The notes beneath the pieces were generated by a model. The model saw nothing but the letters and a program-made list of their open reading frames with translations. It was not told the DNA's origin and did not search any database. Below are positions 16,703 through 27,558 of a DNA stretch of 35,780 nucleotides, in pieces. The stretch is from an uncultured bacterium (GTDB taxonomy: Bacteria > Bacteroidota > Bacteroidia > Bacteroidales > Bacteroidaceae): assembly GCA_945829115.1 (NCBI GenBank), contig CALZTP010000017.1:1-35780 (forward strand). Reading direction: 5' to 3'. The position numbers were made by a program, and so were the translations under genes. Every line of letters begins with the position of its first letter. Position 1 is the first letter of the stretch.

Positions 16703-18556
16703 ATGAAAACAAGATATATCATAAACGCATTGTTAGGCGGTGCGCTGCTCATGGGTGGCGCAACATCGTGCACAGACATGCTTGAGGAATATAACCCTGG
16801 CGGTGGCACTATGGACCAGTATGCAGAGACAGACAAATATCAAGCGTTTGTAGACCAGTGCTACTTCGCCATGACAAGATACTTCTACGGAACAGCTGAC
16901 GGTACCAGCTCTTGGGGAAAACCGCAGGCACTATCCGCAGGATATATGGCTCTCTCTGAGGCAGAGACAGACCTCTGGACTTCTGCAGCGAATTTCGTCA
17001 CCAACCAGCAGAACTATTTCTGGTATATGGGTGGTGCGATGAACACAACATATACAGCAGGCTTTTGGAACTGTGCCTACGATGGCATTGGTGCCTGCAA
17101 CACAGCCATCGACATGGCTAAATACAACAAGTCGTTCTCTGCCGAGAAACTGAACTCTTTCGTTGCCGAGGCTCGCATGATGCGTGCAGTTTATTACTTC
17201 AACATCGTTGAGCAGTTTGGAGGAGTGGTGATGATCACAAGCACGGGAGGCGAGAATATCACATACTCTCCAAAGCGTACCGACCCTCTGACCATCTACA
17301 ACGAGGTTATCATCCCTGACCTTGAGTTTGCTGCTGAGAACTTGCAGATTGGTGACGATGGCTCTACAACTGCTCCTACACGTAAGGCAGCGATTGGTTT
17401 CCTTGCAAAGGCTTACCTGCAGAAGGTACGCTGGGATTCCGACAAGAACACTTGCTACCAGAAGGCGTTGGAGGCTGCTAAGAAGCTCATAGCAGACTGT
17501 GAGAGTGGCGGCAGCCAGTATAATACACACATGTACTCAAACATCGATGATGTCTTCGCAGAGGCAAACAACTACCGAAACAAAGAGGCACTCTGGAAGC
17601 AGCGTTGGGCAGTGGATGGAAAATCACAGTCTGGTTCCACTGGTCTTGCAAACCTCAACCGTAACGACGAACGCTTCAACTGCTGGCTCTCACACTTCGG
17701 AGCACGGCAGAACCTTGGTGAGGACCATCAGAACTGGGAAGGCTCTAAGGAAGGCGACTTCATGCCTACTCAGCATCTGCTCTCTCTCTTCGTTCAGGAA
17801 GATGGCACGCTCGACCCTCGTTTCCACAAGTGGTTCACAACAGAATGGAACTGTAACCGTGAGTCTGGATACGAATGGACAGAGTCTGACTGCAAGATCT
17901 ACGGAAAGGATGCTTCTATGAAGGGCAAGAAAATTTCTAAGGGCGAGTTGGCAATAAAGATTGTGATGCCACAGGATGCTGACTATGCAGAAGAGGTTGC
18001 TAAGGCTGCCACAAGCAATTACCTCCTTGTTGACTATAAGAAGCTGTATAGCGACTCTCAGAAGGAGGTCATTGACCTTAATAGCGATGGTACGGAGAAT
18101 CAGCTCAGATACTACTGGCCAGTGCTTAACAAGCACAATTCTTCAAACTATATCGTGGAGTCTTATGCAAAGTATCGTCTTGGAAACCTCAACGCAACAT
18201 TTATCATGCGTACTCCAGAGGTTTACCTCATTGCAGCAGAGGCTGCACTGCAGTTAGGTGATGCTGGTTCAGCAAAGAACTACGTAAACAAGATTCGTCA
18301 GCGTGCTGGAGCCAAGGAGTTAGGTTCTGTTGACCTCCGCTCTATCATCGATGAGCGTGGCCGTGAGCTCTGCGGTGAGTACAACCGTTTCTTCGACCTT
18401 GTACGTGTTGGCTACCTTGACAATGCCAACTATCTGAACACCACCCACCCTGCTCTTGCTAAGTACTACAAGCCAGAGTATGTTCTCAAACCAATCCCAC
18501 AGGCATACATCGACCTTCTCGAGAATGGCTCTGACTTCGTGAATCCTGGATATTAA
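16703..18556 (+). CDS. SusD/RagB family nutrient-binding outer-membrane lipoprotein
   Basis: MKTRYIINALLGGALLMGGATSCTDMLEEYNPGG lipobox; FVAEARMMRAVYYFNIVEQFGGVVM; C-terminal IRQRAGA...IIDERGRELCGEYNRFFDLVR. Confidence 0.97.
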   Translation: MKTRYIINALLGGALLMGGATSCTDMLEEYNPGGGTMDQYAETDKYQAFVDQCYFAMTRYFYGTADGTSSWGKPQALSAGYMALSEAETDLWTSAANFVTNQQNYFWYMGGAMNTTYTAGFWNCAYDGIGACNTAIDMAKYNKSFSAEKLNSFVAEARMMRAVYYFNIVEQFGGVVMITSTGGENITYSPKRTDPLTIYNEVIIPDLEFAAENLQIGDDGSTTAPTRKAAIGFLAKAYLQKVRWDSDKNTCYQKALEAAKKLIADCESGGSQYNTHMYSNIDDVFAEANNYRNKEALWKQRWAVDGKSQSGSTGLANLNRNDERFNCWLSHFGARQNLGEDHQNWEGSKEGDFMPTQHLLSLFVQEDGTLDPRFHKWFTTEWNCNRESGYEWTESDCKIYGKDASMKGKKISKGELAIKIVMPQDADYAEEVAKAATSNYLLVDYKKLYSDSQKEVIDLNSDGTENQLRYYWPVLNKHNSSNYIVESYAKYRLGNLNATFIMRTPEVYLIAAEAALQLGDAGSAKNYVNKIRQRAGAKELGSVDLRSIIDERGRELCGEYNRFFDLVRVGYLDNANYLNTTHPALAKYYKPEYVLKPIPQAYIDLLENGSDFVNPGY

Positions 18557-18580
18557 GCATTTCTGATGTTCCAGATTTTT

Positions 18581-18630
18581 AATCACTTATGGAATTAGGG
18601 ATTTTAATCATTTATGGAATTAGGGATTTT
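18581..18630 (+). repeat. Two tandem 25-bp repeats downstream of susD
   Basis: AATCACTTATGGAATTAGGGATTTT / AATCATTTATGGAATTAGGGATTTT. Confidence 0.85.
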
Positions 18631-18650
18631 AATCCCACATAAATAAAACA

Positions 18651-18690
18651 ATAGAACTCTCCTTGAGCAAACTATCAAGGAGAGTTCTAT
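18651..18690 (+). terminator. Strong, probably bidirectional terminator between susD and convergent GH43
   Basis: ATAGAACTCTCCTTGA gcaaacta TCAAGGAGAGTTCTAT, 16-bp perfect arms. Confidence 0.85.
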
Positions 18691-18756
18691 GTTTTGTGAG
18701 ATATTGTTTCGGTTATTACTTCTTTCGCTTGCTTTTTCCCTCTTTAGGTTTACAAA

Positions 18757-20388
18757 CTATTCCTTAAATCCGATTGTATGTAGTTCGCAGAGAGAAGCAT
18801 CTGGCGTTTTAGATGAGAAAAGGAGGAATATGGCGTGCTTACCCTTCATATTCTTCAAAGCCGAAACATCTGCAGAGAGCGTTGTCATTGTCTGAGGCAT
18901 TGAGGCAGACAAGGTTATTGAGCCAACAGTTTTTCCCCCTTTGCTCTTCCAAGGACTGTCAACCATAATCTCAATTCTTCCGTCTATTCCGAGAGGAAGC
19001 ACAGAGAGAACAAGATGTAGAGAGGAGAGCGATGAAAGAGAATCGAAATTGAAGTATTTATACCCTACCACAGAACCTGCGGTGTTGTTCACCATAGGGT
19101 TATGGTTGTAACGGGGGTTGTAAGGGTCGGAGTATTTCCATGGCTCTCGCTCTTTCCCTTTTGAAAGGTCAGTATCATCGTAGCGTATGGTTTTGATATA
19201 CGAGCCAGTGAAATACTTGTTGGGATACTCACATCTCACTGGGCGAGGACCAGTGAACCAACAGGCTATTCCGGCAGAATAAGTGCGGAGAGGGTCAAGA
19301 CCGTTGATAGCGAAGCCTTCAGAGGTATACTCCGCCTCAGAAATCTCCACTTTTCCCTTTGGACCTTCCGTAACGTTCACCGTAATAGGTGCCACCATTG
19401 CCTGTCGCCCATACTCATCTATACCACTCTGTCTATGGTAGAAGACATACCACTGTCCGTTTATCTCACAGATGCTTCCGTGGGTATTGCAGTTTGGTGT
19501 GGCGGTAGGAATCACCTCGCCCTTTTCGTTTGTATCACGCGCTCTGCCGTCGATTATGGTTCCACCATAAGTGAATGGTCCGAGTGGATTGTTTGAATAG
19601 GCATAGGCGAGAGTGTAGTTAGACTCTGGAAGCCCAAACTCCCCGTCTCTTGTCCACCGGCTGTAAACGAATACATACTTATCTTTTATCTTCCTCATGG
19701 ACGATGCCTCGAAGAAACGGAACTCTCCCGGCTGCTTCACTCCTGAAACCATATTCTCCACAACCTTTGTTCCAGGCTTTAGGGTTGCCATAGTCTCTGG
19801 GTCTAACTCCGCACCATTTGAAGTCTCAAAGCCCCAATATCCATAGATACGACCATCATCATCGCGGAAGACAGCTGGGTCGAACTCTAAGATTCCCTCC
19901 GTCATATTCGGATTCTCCTTACTCCAGTTAGAAGGAACAAAGGGACCGTCTGGACGCCGTGACTTTGCCACCATTGTTCGCCTTCCTCCTGCCATGTTGT
20001 TCGGATAGAGATAATACATTTTCTCCCCATTGCCATCGTAAGTCTCCACAATATCTGGAGCATAGAGCACATCACTGAGTCGGTCTTCAGAAAGCCATTC
20101 TCCACGAGCATTTTTGTTGACATCGAGAATCACGCCCTCAAAGCGCCAGTTCTGGAGGCTGTCAGTAGATGCCGACCAGCATACAAGTTCCCTCCCACAA
20201 TATCCTGTCACCATACTGTCGTGTGAGCCATAGACATACACACGCTTCTTTCCTGGAAGGTCTGGGTCATCGAAGACATACGGTTCACCATCGGGTGTGT
20301 ACTCCCATAATGGGAGATAAGGATTCTGCGCATTACCTTCTACGGCAGATGTCAGAAGTAACGAGATAGCAATTGTCTTTAGTTTCAT
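18757..20388 (-). CDS. Glycoside hydrolase family 43 protein (arabinofuranosidase/xylosidase-like), secreted
   Basis: Signal peptide MKLKTIAISLLLTSAVEGNAQ; VFDDPDLPGKKRVYVYGSHDS, VLYAPDIVET, LEFDPAVFRDDDGRIYGYWG, FFEASSMRKI, NTHGSICEINGQWYVFYHRQ fit the GH43 propeller. Start trimmed to MKLKTIA. Confidence 0.88.
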   Translation of the reverse strand: MKLKTIAISLLLTSAVEGNAQNPYLPLWEYTPDGEPYVFDDPDLPGKKRVYVYGSHDSMVTGYCGRELVCWSASTDSLQNWRFEGVILDVNKNARGEWLSEDRLSDVLYAPDIVETYDGNGEKMYYLYPNNMAGGRRTMVAKSRRPDGPFVPSNWSKENPNMTEGILEFDPAVFRDDDGRIYGYWGFETSNGAELDPETMATLKPGTKVVENMVSGVKQPGEFRFFEASSMRKIKDKYVFVYSRWTRDGEFGLPESNYTLAYAYSNNPLGPFTYGGTIIDGRARDTNEKGEVIPTATPNCNTHGSICEINGQWYVFYHRQSGIDEYGRQAMVAPITVNVTEGPKGKVEISEAEYTSEGFAINGLDPLRTYSAGIACWFTGPRPVRCEYPNKYFTGSYIKTIRYDDTDLSKGKEREPWKYSDPYNPRYNHNPMVNNTAGSVVGYKYFNFDSLSSLSSLHLVLSVLPLGIDGRIEIMVDSPWKSKGGKTVGSITLSASMPQTMTTLSADVSALKNMKGKHAIFLLFSSKTPDASLCELHTIGFKE

Positions 20389-20432
20389 TGTCTGATAAAT
20401 ACTGTTAGGTAAAAATATTGTTAGTAAATGTT

Positions 20433-21461
20433 TTATATCTTCATATCGCCTTCCTTTATCCATCCCTTCTTTCGAAGCGGAAGAGCAAAGAGTGGGGTGA
20501 GAATAGCAGGAATGATGAAGGAAATGAGAAGTAGTGCAACCCAATCGAGGAAAGAGACAACGTCACGACTTCCAGAAGCAATCTCTGCCATCCATCCAGT
20601 ATAAACACCTATCTGTCCAACAAAGCCGCAAGTTCCCATACCTGACGAGATTGCAGGACCATTCATCTCCAACTGGAAGAGGCACGTTGCCAAAGGACCT
20701 GTTATGGCACTAACGAGAATAGGGGCAATCCATATACACGGATTCTTCACGATATTCCCCATCTGCAGCATGCTCGTTCCTATACCCTGAGAAACAAGTC
20801 CGCTCCACCTATTCTCTTTAAAGCTCATAAAGGCGAAGCCCACCATCTGCGCACAGCAACCTGCCAGTGCTGCACCACCTGCTAACCCAGTGAGTCCAAG
20901 AGCGGCACAGATGGCTGCAGAACTGATTGGCAGAGTCAGACATATGCCCATAACGACAGAGACCACGATTCCCATTACAAACGGCTGTTGGTCGGTAGCC
21001 CAGATAATCAGTTCTCCAACACTGCTTGCAGCATTTCCTATTGATGGGGCGAGAAGCATGGCGAGGGCAACCCCACAGGCAACGGTCACAAACGGTGTGA
21101 CAAGGATATCCACCTTCGTTTTCTGAGAGACAAGCATTCCAAGCTTTGCACCAACAAAGGCAATGACATATACTGCCAACGGTCCACCAGCGCCACCGAG
21201 AGAGTTTGCCGCTGCACCAACAGCAGCAGAAGAGAACACCACGAGCGGTGATGCTTTCAACGAGAAAGCAATGGCGATTGCCATGGCTGGTCCTGCCATG
21301 CTCTTTGCAAAATTGCCAATCTCCACAAGTTCTGGCAGTTCTATCTGCTGTCCAAGTGTGGAGATTATCGTACCAATCAATAGCGATGCGAACAGTCCCT
21401 GCGCCATTGCTGCCAAAGTAGTCACTGCTTCCTTTCCGAGTATCTGAAAATTCTTTTTCAT
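20433..21461 (-). CDS. PTS EIIC-like membrane protein (PTS_EIIC_2-type), no other PTS component in window
   Basis: MKKNFQILGKEAVTTLAAMAQGLFASLLIGTIISTLGQ...SLGGAGGPLAVYVIAFVGAKLGMLVSQKTKVDILVTPFVTVACGVALAMLLAPSIG; start trimmed from 21581. Confidence 0.75.
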   Translation of the reverse strand: MKKNFQILGKEAVTTLAAMAQGLFASLLIGTIISTLGQQIELPELVEIGNFAKSMAGPAMAIAIAFSLKASPLVVFSSAAVGAAANSLGGAGGPLAVYVIAFVGAKLGMLVSQKTKVDILVTPFVTVACGVALAMLLAPSIGNAASSVGELIIWATDQQPFVMGIVVSVVMGICLTLPISSAAICAALGLTGLAGGAALAGCCAQMVGFAFMSFKENRWSGLVSQGIGTSMLQMGNIVKNPCIWIAPILVSAITGPLATCLFQLEMNGPAISSGMGTCGFVGQIGVYTGWMAEIASGSRDVVSFLDWVALLLISFIIPAILTPLFALPLRKKGWIKEGDMKI

Positions 21462-21552
21462 CTGTAGCACGTTTTCTTTACTATTGTCACGAGAGTGAGT
21501 GGGTGTGCATAGTAATAAATACCTAATGATATATGAATGCGTATACAATAAA

Positions 21553-21592
21553 AGAGAACCATCATGATGGACTGGCATCATGAAAGGTTCTC
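21553..21592 (-). terminator. Terminator hairpin downstream of asd
   Basis: AGAGAACC a TCATGATG gactgg CATCATGA aa GGTTCTCT. Confidence 0.7.
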
Positions 21593-21612
21593 TTTCTGTA
21601 TAACTTTTCTTA

Positions 21613-22671
21613 TTACTTTATATTGCCCACCTTGATAAGATACTCAGCAATCTGAACAGCATTCAGGGCAGCACCCTTCTTAATCTGGTCGCCAGAGAGC
21701 CAGAAAGTGAGACCATTATCGCAGGAGAGGTCCTTGCGTACACGTCCGACATAGACATCGTCCTTGCCACCTGTGAAGAGAGGCATTGGGTAAGGAAGGT
21801 TCTCCATAGTCTCCTTTGAAGCGTCTGGATTTGCCTTTGTGCCAACACGCTTTGGATCGTCAACAAGTGTTACGCCATCGGCAGCAGCAAGAGCAGCCTG
21901 AGCAGCCTCAACAGAAATAGGCTCTTCTGTCTCTACCCATACTGCTTCTGAGTGTGCACGGAGAGAAGAGATGCGCACACACATTGCAGAGCAGCGTGCA
22001 TCGGTGTGCATGATTTTCTTTGTTTCATTGAACATCTTCATCTCCTCCTTTGTATAGCCATTGTCGGTGAAGACATCAATCTGTGGAATAACGTTATATG
22101 CCAGCTGATATGCAAACTTATTAACTGTTGGAGCCTGGTCGGTTGCCAGTTCCTTGTACTGCTGCTGGAGCTCTGCCATAGCTGCTGCACCTGCTCCAGA
22201 GGCAGACTGATAGGAGGCAACATGTATACGTGTGATATGAGAGAGACGTTCGATAGGCTTCAGACATACCACCATCATGATTGTGGTGCAGTTAGGGTTT
22301 GCAATGATGCCACGAGGACGGTTGAGGGCATCTTCTGCATTGCACTCTGGAACCACGAGAGGTACGTCACTGTCCATACGGAATGCGCTGGAATTGTCGA
22401 TCATCACAGCACCAAACTTCGTGATGTCTTCAGCAAACTCCTTGGAAACACCAGCTCCAGCAGAGGTGAACGCAACGTCTACTCCTTTGAAATCGTCGCC
22501 GTGCTTCAGCAACTGAACCTCATAGTCCTTTCCGCGGAAAGTGTACTTCTTTCCTGCAGAACGCTCTGAACCGAAGAGAACGAGTTCATCAATAGGGAAA
22601 TTTCTTTCATCAAGGACACGGAGGAACTCCTGCCCTACTGCGCCACTGGCGCCAACGATTGCTACTTTCAT
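21613..22671 (-). CDS. asd: Aspartate-semialdehyde dehydrogenase
   Basis: [26 protein letters not shown]...[13 protein letters not shown]...[19 protein letters not shown]...[10 protein letters not shown]. Confidence 0.97.
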   Translation of the reverse strand: MKVAIVGASGAVGQEFLRVLDERNFPIDELVLFGSERSAGKKYTFRGKDYEVQLLKHGDDFKGVDVAFTSAGAGVSKEFAEDITKFGAVMIDNSSAFRMDSDVPLVVPECNAEDALNRPRGIIANPNCTTIMMVVCLKPIERLSHITRIHVASYQSASGAGAAAMAELQQQYKELATDQAPTVNKFAYQLAYNVIPQIDVFTDNGYTKEEMKMFNETKKIMHTDARCSAMCVRISSLRAHSEAVWVETEEPISVEAAQAALAAADGVTLVDDPKRVGTKANPDASKETMENLPYPMPLFTGGKDDVYVGRVRKDLSCDNGLTFWLSGDQIKKGAALNAVQIAEYLIKVGNIK

Positions 22672-22735
22672 CTTTTTACCTTTTAAAATTGGTTAGTAAT
22701 TGTTTTTAATTATATGTATTTGAGTTGTTGAAAAA

Positions 22736-24196
22736 TCAGTTATTCTTCCAAAACTCTGGGGTGAAGAGAATGAGCACAGAGAAGAGTTCCAAACGCCCAA
22801 TGAGCATCATTGTGGCACAGAACCACTTGCACACCACGGGAAGCTCTGCCCACGACATGGTTGGACCGATTTCCACTCCAAGTGTCGGACCAACATTCGA
22901 GAGGCATGAGAGGCACATCGTTATGGCGTTTATCACGTCTATGCCTATTGCTGTGAAGAAGGTTGCCGAGATGAAGAAGAGTCCGAGGTATAGACTTATG
23001 AACGGCAGAAGCCTATTGCGGGTGGAGTTAGGAATGATGTTCTGCTCAACCCTCACTGGGAGAACAGCATTCGGATGTAGAATCTGTCGGAACTCATTCC
23101 GTATGATGCGAAGAATGATTACAAAGCGGATGCATTTCACACCACCTGCGGTGCTTCCTGCGCATCCTCCCACGAACATCAACACTCCAAGAATAATCCA
23201 TGTCACGTGCGGCCACTGTCCAGCATCATCGCTAAAGAGTCCGGTGCTCGTAAGGAAGGAGACCACCTGAAAGAGTGCGCAACGGAATGCTTTCTCAAGT
23301 CCGTAGCCCATATCCTTCATAAGATACACCATCACGATCGCCGTACAAACGAAAATAATGGAGACATACAACCTCAGTTCGGCACTTTTCAGCAGATTCC
23401 GGAACTTCATCTTCGTAACGGTCATGAAGAGCAGGGTGAAGTTTATTCCAGAGAGGAAGCAGAACAACGTTCCTGTATATTCTATAAACGGCGAGCCAAA
23501 GAACTCGGTAGAGGCATTGTGCGTTGAGAAGCCTCCCGTGGCGGTTGTTGTCATGGAGTAGTTTATGCAGTCAAAGAGCGACATGCCTCCAACGTAATAC
23601 ATCACTGCACATGCTGCCGTCAGAACGATGTACACCATCCAGATGGCATGGGAGTTCGTAGAGAGTCGAGGGTGCATCTTCGTGCGAATTGGTCCGGTAG
23701 CCTCTGCCGAGAACACCTTCACGCTTCCGCTTCCCACTAACGATGGCAGCAGAGCAATCGTGAAGAACACAATTCCCAAACCGCCTATCCATTGCGTTAT
23801 TGTTCGCCAGAACAGTAGTCCGTGTGGCAACACCTCCACATCATCAAAGACCGTAGCACCAGTTGTTGTGAAGCCAGAGATGGTTTCAAAGAACGCATCG
23901 GTGAACGTAGGCAGATAGCCTCCGAGAAGGTATGGGAACATTCCGAACAGTGAGAAGATGATCCATGTTGCGGTAACGAGAAAGTAAGCATCTCGCCTAC
24001 TGAGTATGTTCGAGTCGTTTCGCCCGAAATAGCGTGCAATAGACCCTCCAGTGGCTGTTATGAGTATTGAGAGTAGGAATGGCAGTCCGTCAGACTCGTT
24101 GTAATACACCGAGACAAGCAGACAGAGAAACATCAGCGATGCCTCTAACCATAGAAGCGACCCAATGATCTTGTTTATTATTTTCCAGTTAAGCAT
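22736..24196 (-). CDS. trkH: TrkH family potassium uptake protein
   Basis: ISGFTTTGATVFDDVEVLPHGLLFWRTITQWIGGLGIVFFTIALLP; SMTTTATGGFSTHNAS; VGGCAGSTAGGVKCIRFVI selectivity-filter regions. Confidence 0.95.
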   Translation of the reverse strand: MLNWKIINKIIGSLLWLEASLMFLCLLVSVYYNESDGLPFLLSILITATGGSIARYFGRNDSNILSRRDAYFLVTATWIIFSLFGMFPYLLGGYLPTFTDAFFETISGFTTTGATVFDDVEVLPHGLLFWRTITQWIGGLGIVFFTIALLPSLVGSGSVKVFSAEATGPIRTKMHPRLSTNSHAIWMVYIVLTAACAVMYYVGGMSLFDCINYSMTTTATGGFSTHNASTEFFGSPFIEYTGTLFCFLSGINFTLLFMTVTKMKFRNLLKSAELRLYVSIIFVCTAIVMVYLMKDMGYGLEKAFRCALFQVVSFLTSTGLFSDDAGQWPHVTWIILGVLMFVGGCAGSTAGGVKCIRFVIILRIIRNEFRQILHPNAVLPVRVEQNIIPNSTRNRLLPFISLYLGLFFISATFFTAIGIDVINAITMCLSCLSNVGPTLGVEIGPTMSWAELPVVCKWFCATMMLIGRLELFSVLILFTPEFWKNN

Positions 24197-24220
24197 AGAC
24201 TTTTTTCTGCCAGAAGGGGG

Positions 24221-25564
24221 TTATTTGAACAACTGTTCTATCTTTCTGATGTTTACGTTATGTGAGAAGATCATAACCTGATCGCCAGCCTTTATCTGTG
24301 TCATACCAGAGACAAGCATACCATGACCGTCGCGCATAAGACCGCCAATAGTCACACCCCTTGGCAAACCAAGGTCTTTCACCGGCTTTCGAGTGATTTT
24401 TGAGTCCTCAGAGGCTGTCAGCTCTGCGACATCGGCATTTGAGGTCATTAGGAACTTCACGTTTCGAAGGTCGTCGTCGAGAAGCATCTGATAGATTCTT
24501 CCAGCAGCAATAATCTTCTTGTTGATGATGGTGCCGATATCGAGACTCTCCGCCATGGAGATATAGTCAACGTTCTCCACCTGAGCAATGGTTTTTCTAA
24601 CACCCCTACGCTTTGCTGCAAGGCAGGCGAGGATATTCGTCTCTGCATTTCCCGTGAGGGCTACAAATGCCTGGGTGTTGGAGATATTCTCTTCTCGAAG
24701 GAGCGACATATCCCTTCCGTCTCCATGTATCACCATTACGTTGTTTTTGTCTATCAGCTCGTTAAGCTTGTTGCAACGCTCTTCATCACACTCTATGATT
24801 TTCAGATTCATATAATCCGGAATGGTGTGTGCAGTGCGCACAGCAGCCTTGTCGCCACCCATGATCATCACATTGCGAACGTCCTCATAGTCTGCCTTGC
24901 CCACAAGCTTTCGAATCGTAGGGATATACTCCTTGCGTGTCATGAAATACGCCAAGTCTTGGTCTTCCAGAACATCATTTCCACCAGGGATAATGGTCTC
25001 CTGCCCACGCTTTATCGCCACCACATGGTAAGGGTCAAGCGGTCCACAAAGCTGTTTGAGAGGGATATTTAGAATCTCCGCCGATGTGCGCATCTTTATG
25101 GCAAGCAGAACAAGCTCTCCGTTGAAGATATCCCAGCGTTGTCTCACCCATGTCATCTTCAAACCTTTAATGATATCTTCTGCAGCAAGCACCTCCGGGT
25201 ATATCAAGGCATCTACACCACATGCTGGGAACACCTGTGGAGTGTCAGGATTGATATATTCGAAATTGTCTATTCTCGCCACAGTCTTCTTTGCCCCGAG
25301 AGCCTTAGCAAGCACTGAGCATGTTATGTTTGTTGTTTCGTGTGGGGTAACTGCAATGAAGAGGTCTGCCCCCCTCACTCCTGCCGTAACAAGAGCATTT
25401 ATGCTTGTTGGGGTGCTTGTAATGGTAAGAATGTCACATTCTGTTTCTAACGGAGCGAGCTTCTCATAATCAGGGTCTATGAGCGTGCAGTCCACCTTTT
25501 CTGAGGCAAGGAGCTTGGTGAGATGGGTTCCCATGGCTCCGGCACCAGCAATTACAACTTTCAT
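24221..25564 (-). CDS. trkA: Trk system potassium transporter regulatory subunit TrkA (two RCK domains)
   Basis: MKVVIAGAGAMGTHLTKLLASEKVDCTLIDPD...; second RCK NVMIMGGDKAAVRTAHTIPDYMNLKIIECDEERCNKLNELI...VIHGDGRD. Confidence 0.95.
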   Translation of the reverse strand: MKVVIAGAGAMGTHLTKLLASEKVDCTLIDPDYEKLAPLETECDILTITSTPTSINALVTAGVRGADLFIAVTPHETTNITCSVLAKALGAKKTVARIDNFEYINPDTPQVFPACGVDALIYPEVLAAEDIIKGLKMTWVRQRWDIFNGELVLLAIKMRTSAEILNIPLKQLCGPLDPYHVVAIKRGQETIIPGGNDVLEDQDLAYFMTRKEYIPTIRKLVGKADYEDVRNVMIMGGDKAAVRTAHTIPDYMNLKIIECDEERCNKLNELIDKNNVMVIHGDGRDMSLLREENISNTQAFVALTGNAETNILACLAAKRRGVRKTIAQVENVDYISMAESLDIGTIINKKIIAAGRIYQMLLDDDLRNVKFLMTSNADVAELTASEDSKITRKPVKDLGLPRGVTIGGLMRDGHGMLVSGMTQIKAGDQVMIFSHNVNIRKIEQLFK

Positions 25565-25635
25565 TATATCAAAGTATTATAAACCTCACAAATAAATTAT
25601 TTTCGGTCTTACCTTCATTGGTCAGACTTCATTAT

Positions 25636-27528
25636 TTATGCCATGTACGAAATCATATCCCGACATGTTTTCTCAATTCCTTCCATGTCTATTCCCACGA
25701 TTGCTTTCAACTCTGCAACGGTTCCGTGGGTTACGAAACGGTCTGGAATGCCGAGACGTGAGACAGGAAGATTGTAATGATGGTCTTGAAGCCATTCACA
25801 GACGGCAGAGCCAAAGCCTCCATTCCTCACTCCATCTTCCACGGTTACGATGGCATCGTATTTCTCAGCAACTTCTTTCAGCATTTTCTCATCGAGAGGC
25901 TTTACGAAGCGCATATCGTAATGAGCGGCACCTAATTTCTTGGCAACGGCAAGGGCATCGTTTCCAACCGTACCAACGGTGAGGATGGCAAGACGAGACC
26001 CTAAAGTGCCAGGAACAGCTTCTGCTAACTGCCTACCCTTCCCCACTTCTAACTTCTGCATCTCACAACGCCAGTCAACAAGGCTTCCTGCTCCTCTCGG
26101 ATAGCGAATCACCCATGGCCCCTGACCTTCCTGTTGTGCGGTGTACATCATGTGGCGAAGCTCATGTTCGTTCATCGGAGCACAGATGGTGAGGTTCGGA
26201 ACAGGGCGCAGAGCAGCAATGTCTAACGCGCCATGGTGTGTGGAACCATCTTCTCCAACAAGTCCTGCTCTGTCAAGGCAAAGCACAACGGGCAGTCGCA
26301 TGGTCGCTACGTCATGTATGATATTATCGTATGCCCTCTGTGCAAAAGCGGAATAGATATTGCAGAATGGCAATAGCCCATCTTTCGCCATACCTCCAGA
26401 GAACGTCACGGCATGACCTTCTGCAATGCCAACATCGAACGTTCTCTCTGGCATTGCTTCCATCATGATGTTCAGAGAGCAACCCGTAGGCATTGCTGGG
26501 GTCACTCCCACAATCCTTGGATTTTTCTCTGCCAGCTCAAGGAGTGTATGTCCGAAGACATCTTGGAACTTTGGCGGCTTGGAGTCGGAAGCACTTCCAG
26601 TGTTCAGTTCTCCCGTGTCAGGATTAAACTTTCCTGGTGCATGCCAGATGGTTGGCTTGTCTTCTGCAGGCTTGTAGCCATGTCCTTTCACCGTATGTAG
26701 ATGGAGCAACTTCGGACCGTCCATCTTCTTCAAAAGCTTCAGCACCCTAACCACCTCTGTGACGTTGTTTCCGTCAACCGGACCAAAATACCGTATATTC
26801 ATTCCCTCAAACATGTTCTGCTGCTGGGCGAGAACAGACTTTAGGGCATTCGTGAAGCGAATGATTCCTTTCCTTCTGCCATCGCTGAGCATTCCCTTTC
26901 CTCGCATCCATTCCGCAAATCGGAAGCGATATTCGTTGTATGTCTCGTTGGTGTTAAGGCTGAGAAGATATTGCTTCATTCCTCCCACAGAACGGTCGAT
27001 AGACATATCGTTGTCGTTGAGAATGATAAGGAGGTCGTTAGGCGAAGAGGAGACGTTGTTAAGCCCCTCAAAAGCGAGACCGCCAGACATGGCACCGTCT
27101 CCAATCACCGCCACCACATGACGCTTCTCATTGTGCAGCTTGGCAGCAACAGCCATTCCAAGGGCTGCAGAGATGCTGTTTGAAGCATGCCCGCATGTGA
27201 ACGTGTCGTATGGCGACTCTTCTGGAGATGGGAACGGCTTTATTCCATTCAACTTTCGATTTGTATGGAAAGCCTTCCTGCGCCCTGTAAGCATTTTGTG
27301 TGCGTATGCCTGATGGCCAACATCCCAGACAATGCGGTCTTCTGGTGTGTTGAACACGTAATGAAGGGCAACTGTGATCTCCAAGGCACCAAGACTGGAC
27401 GCCAAGTGACCAGGGTTCACTGCCAATTGCTTCACAATCTCATTCCTCAGCTCATCGCAAATCTGCGGCAGACTATTCAAAGGCTGGCGGCGAAGGTCGG
27501 CAGGATATTCAATATTGTCAAGAATCAT
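25636..27528 (-). CDS. dxs: 1-deoxy-D-xylulose-5-phosphate synthase
   Basis: [28 protein letters not shown]...[18 protein letters not shown]...[17 protein letters not shown]...[18 protein letters not shown]. Confidence 0.97.
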   Translation of the reverse strand: MILDNIEYPADLRRQPLNSLPQICDELRNEIVKQLAVNPGHLASSLGALEITVALHYVFNTPEDRIVWDVGHQAYAHKMLTGRRKAFHTNRKLNGIKPFPSPEESPYDTFTCGHASNSISAALGMAVAAKLHNEKRHVVAVIGDGAMSGGLAFEGLNNVSSSPNDLLIILNDNDMSIDRSVGGMKQYLLSLNTNETYNEYRFRFAEWMRGKGMLSDGRRKGIIRFTNALKSVLAQQQNMFEGMNIRYFGPVDGNNVTEVVRVLKLLKKMDGPKLLHLHTVKGHGYKPAEDKPTIWHAPGKFNPDTGELNTGSASDSKPPKFQDVFGHTLLELAEKNPRIVGVTPAMPTGCSLNIMMEAMPERTFDVGIAEGHAVTFSGGMAKDGLLPFCNIYSAFAQRAYDNIIHDVATMRLPVVLCLDRAGLVGEDGSTHHGALDIAALRPVPNLTICAPMNEHELRHMMYTAQQEGQGPWVIRYPRGAGSLVDWRCEMQKLEVGKGRQLAEAVPGTLGSRLAILTVGTVGNDALAVAKKLGAAHYDMRFVKPLDEKMLKEVAEKYDAIVTVEDGVRNGGFGSAVCEWLQDHHYNLPVSRLGIPDRFVTHGTVAELKAIVGIDMEGIEKTCRDMISYMA

Positions 27529-27558
27529 ATCTTACTCTCTTTCTCAAACTGTTTCTTT

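Noticed and set aside
16931-17530. 199-aa minus-strand ORF
   Set aside because: Antisense to susD coding sequence.
21952-22569. 205-aa plus-strand ORF
   Set aside because: Antisense to asd; Cys/His-rich composition typical of shadow frames.
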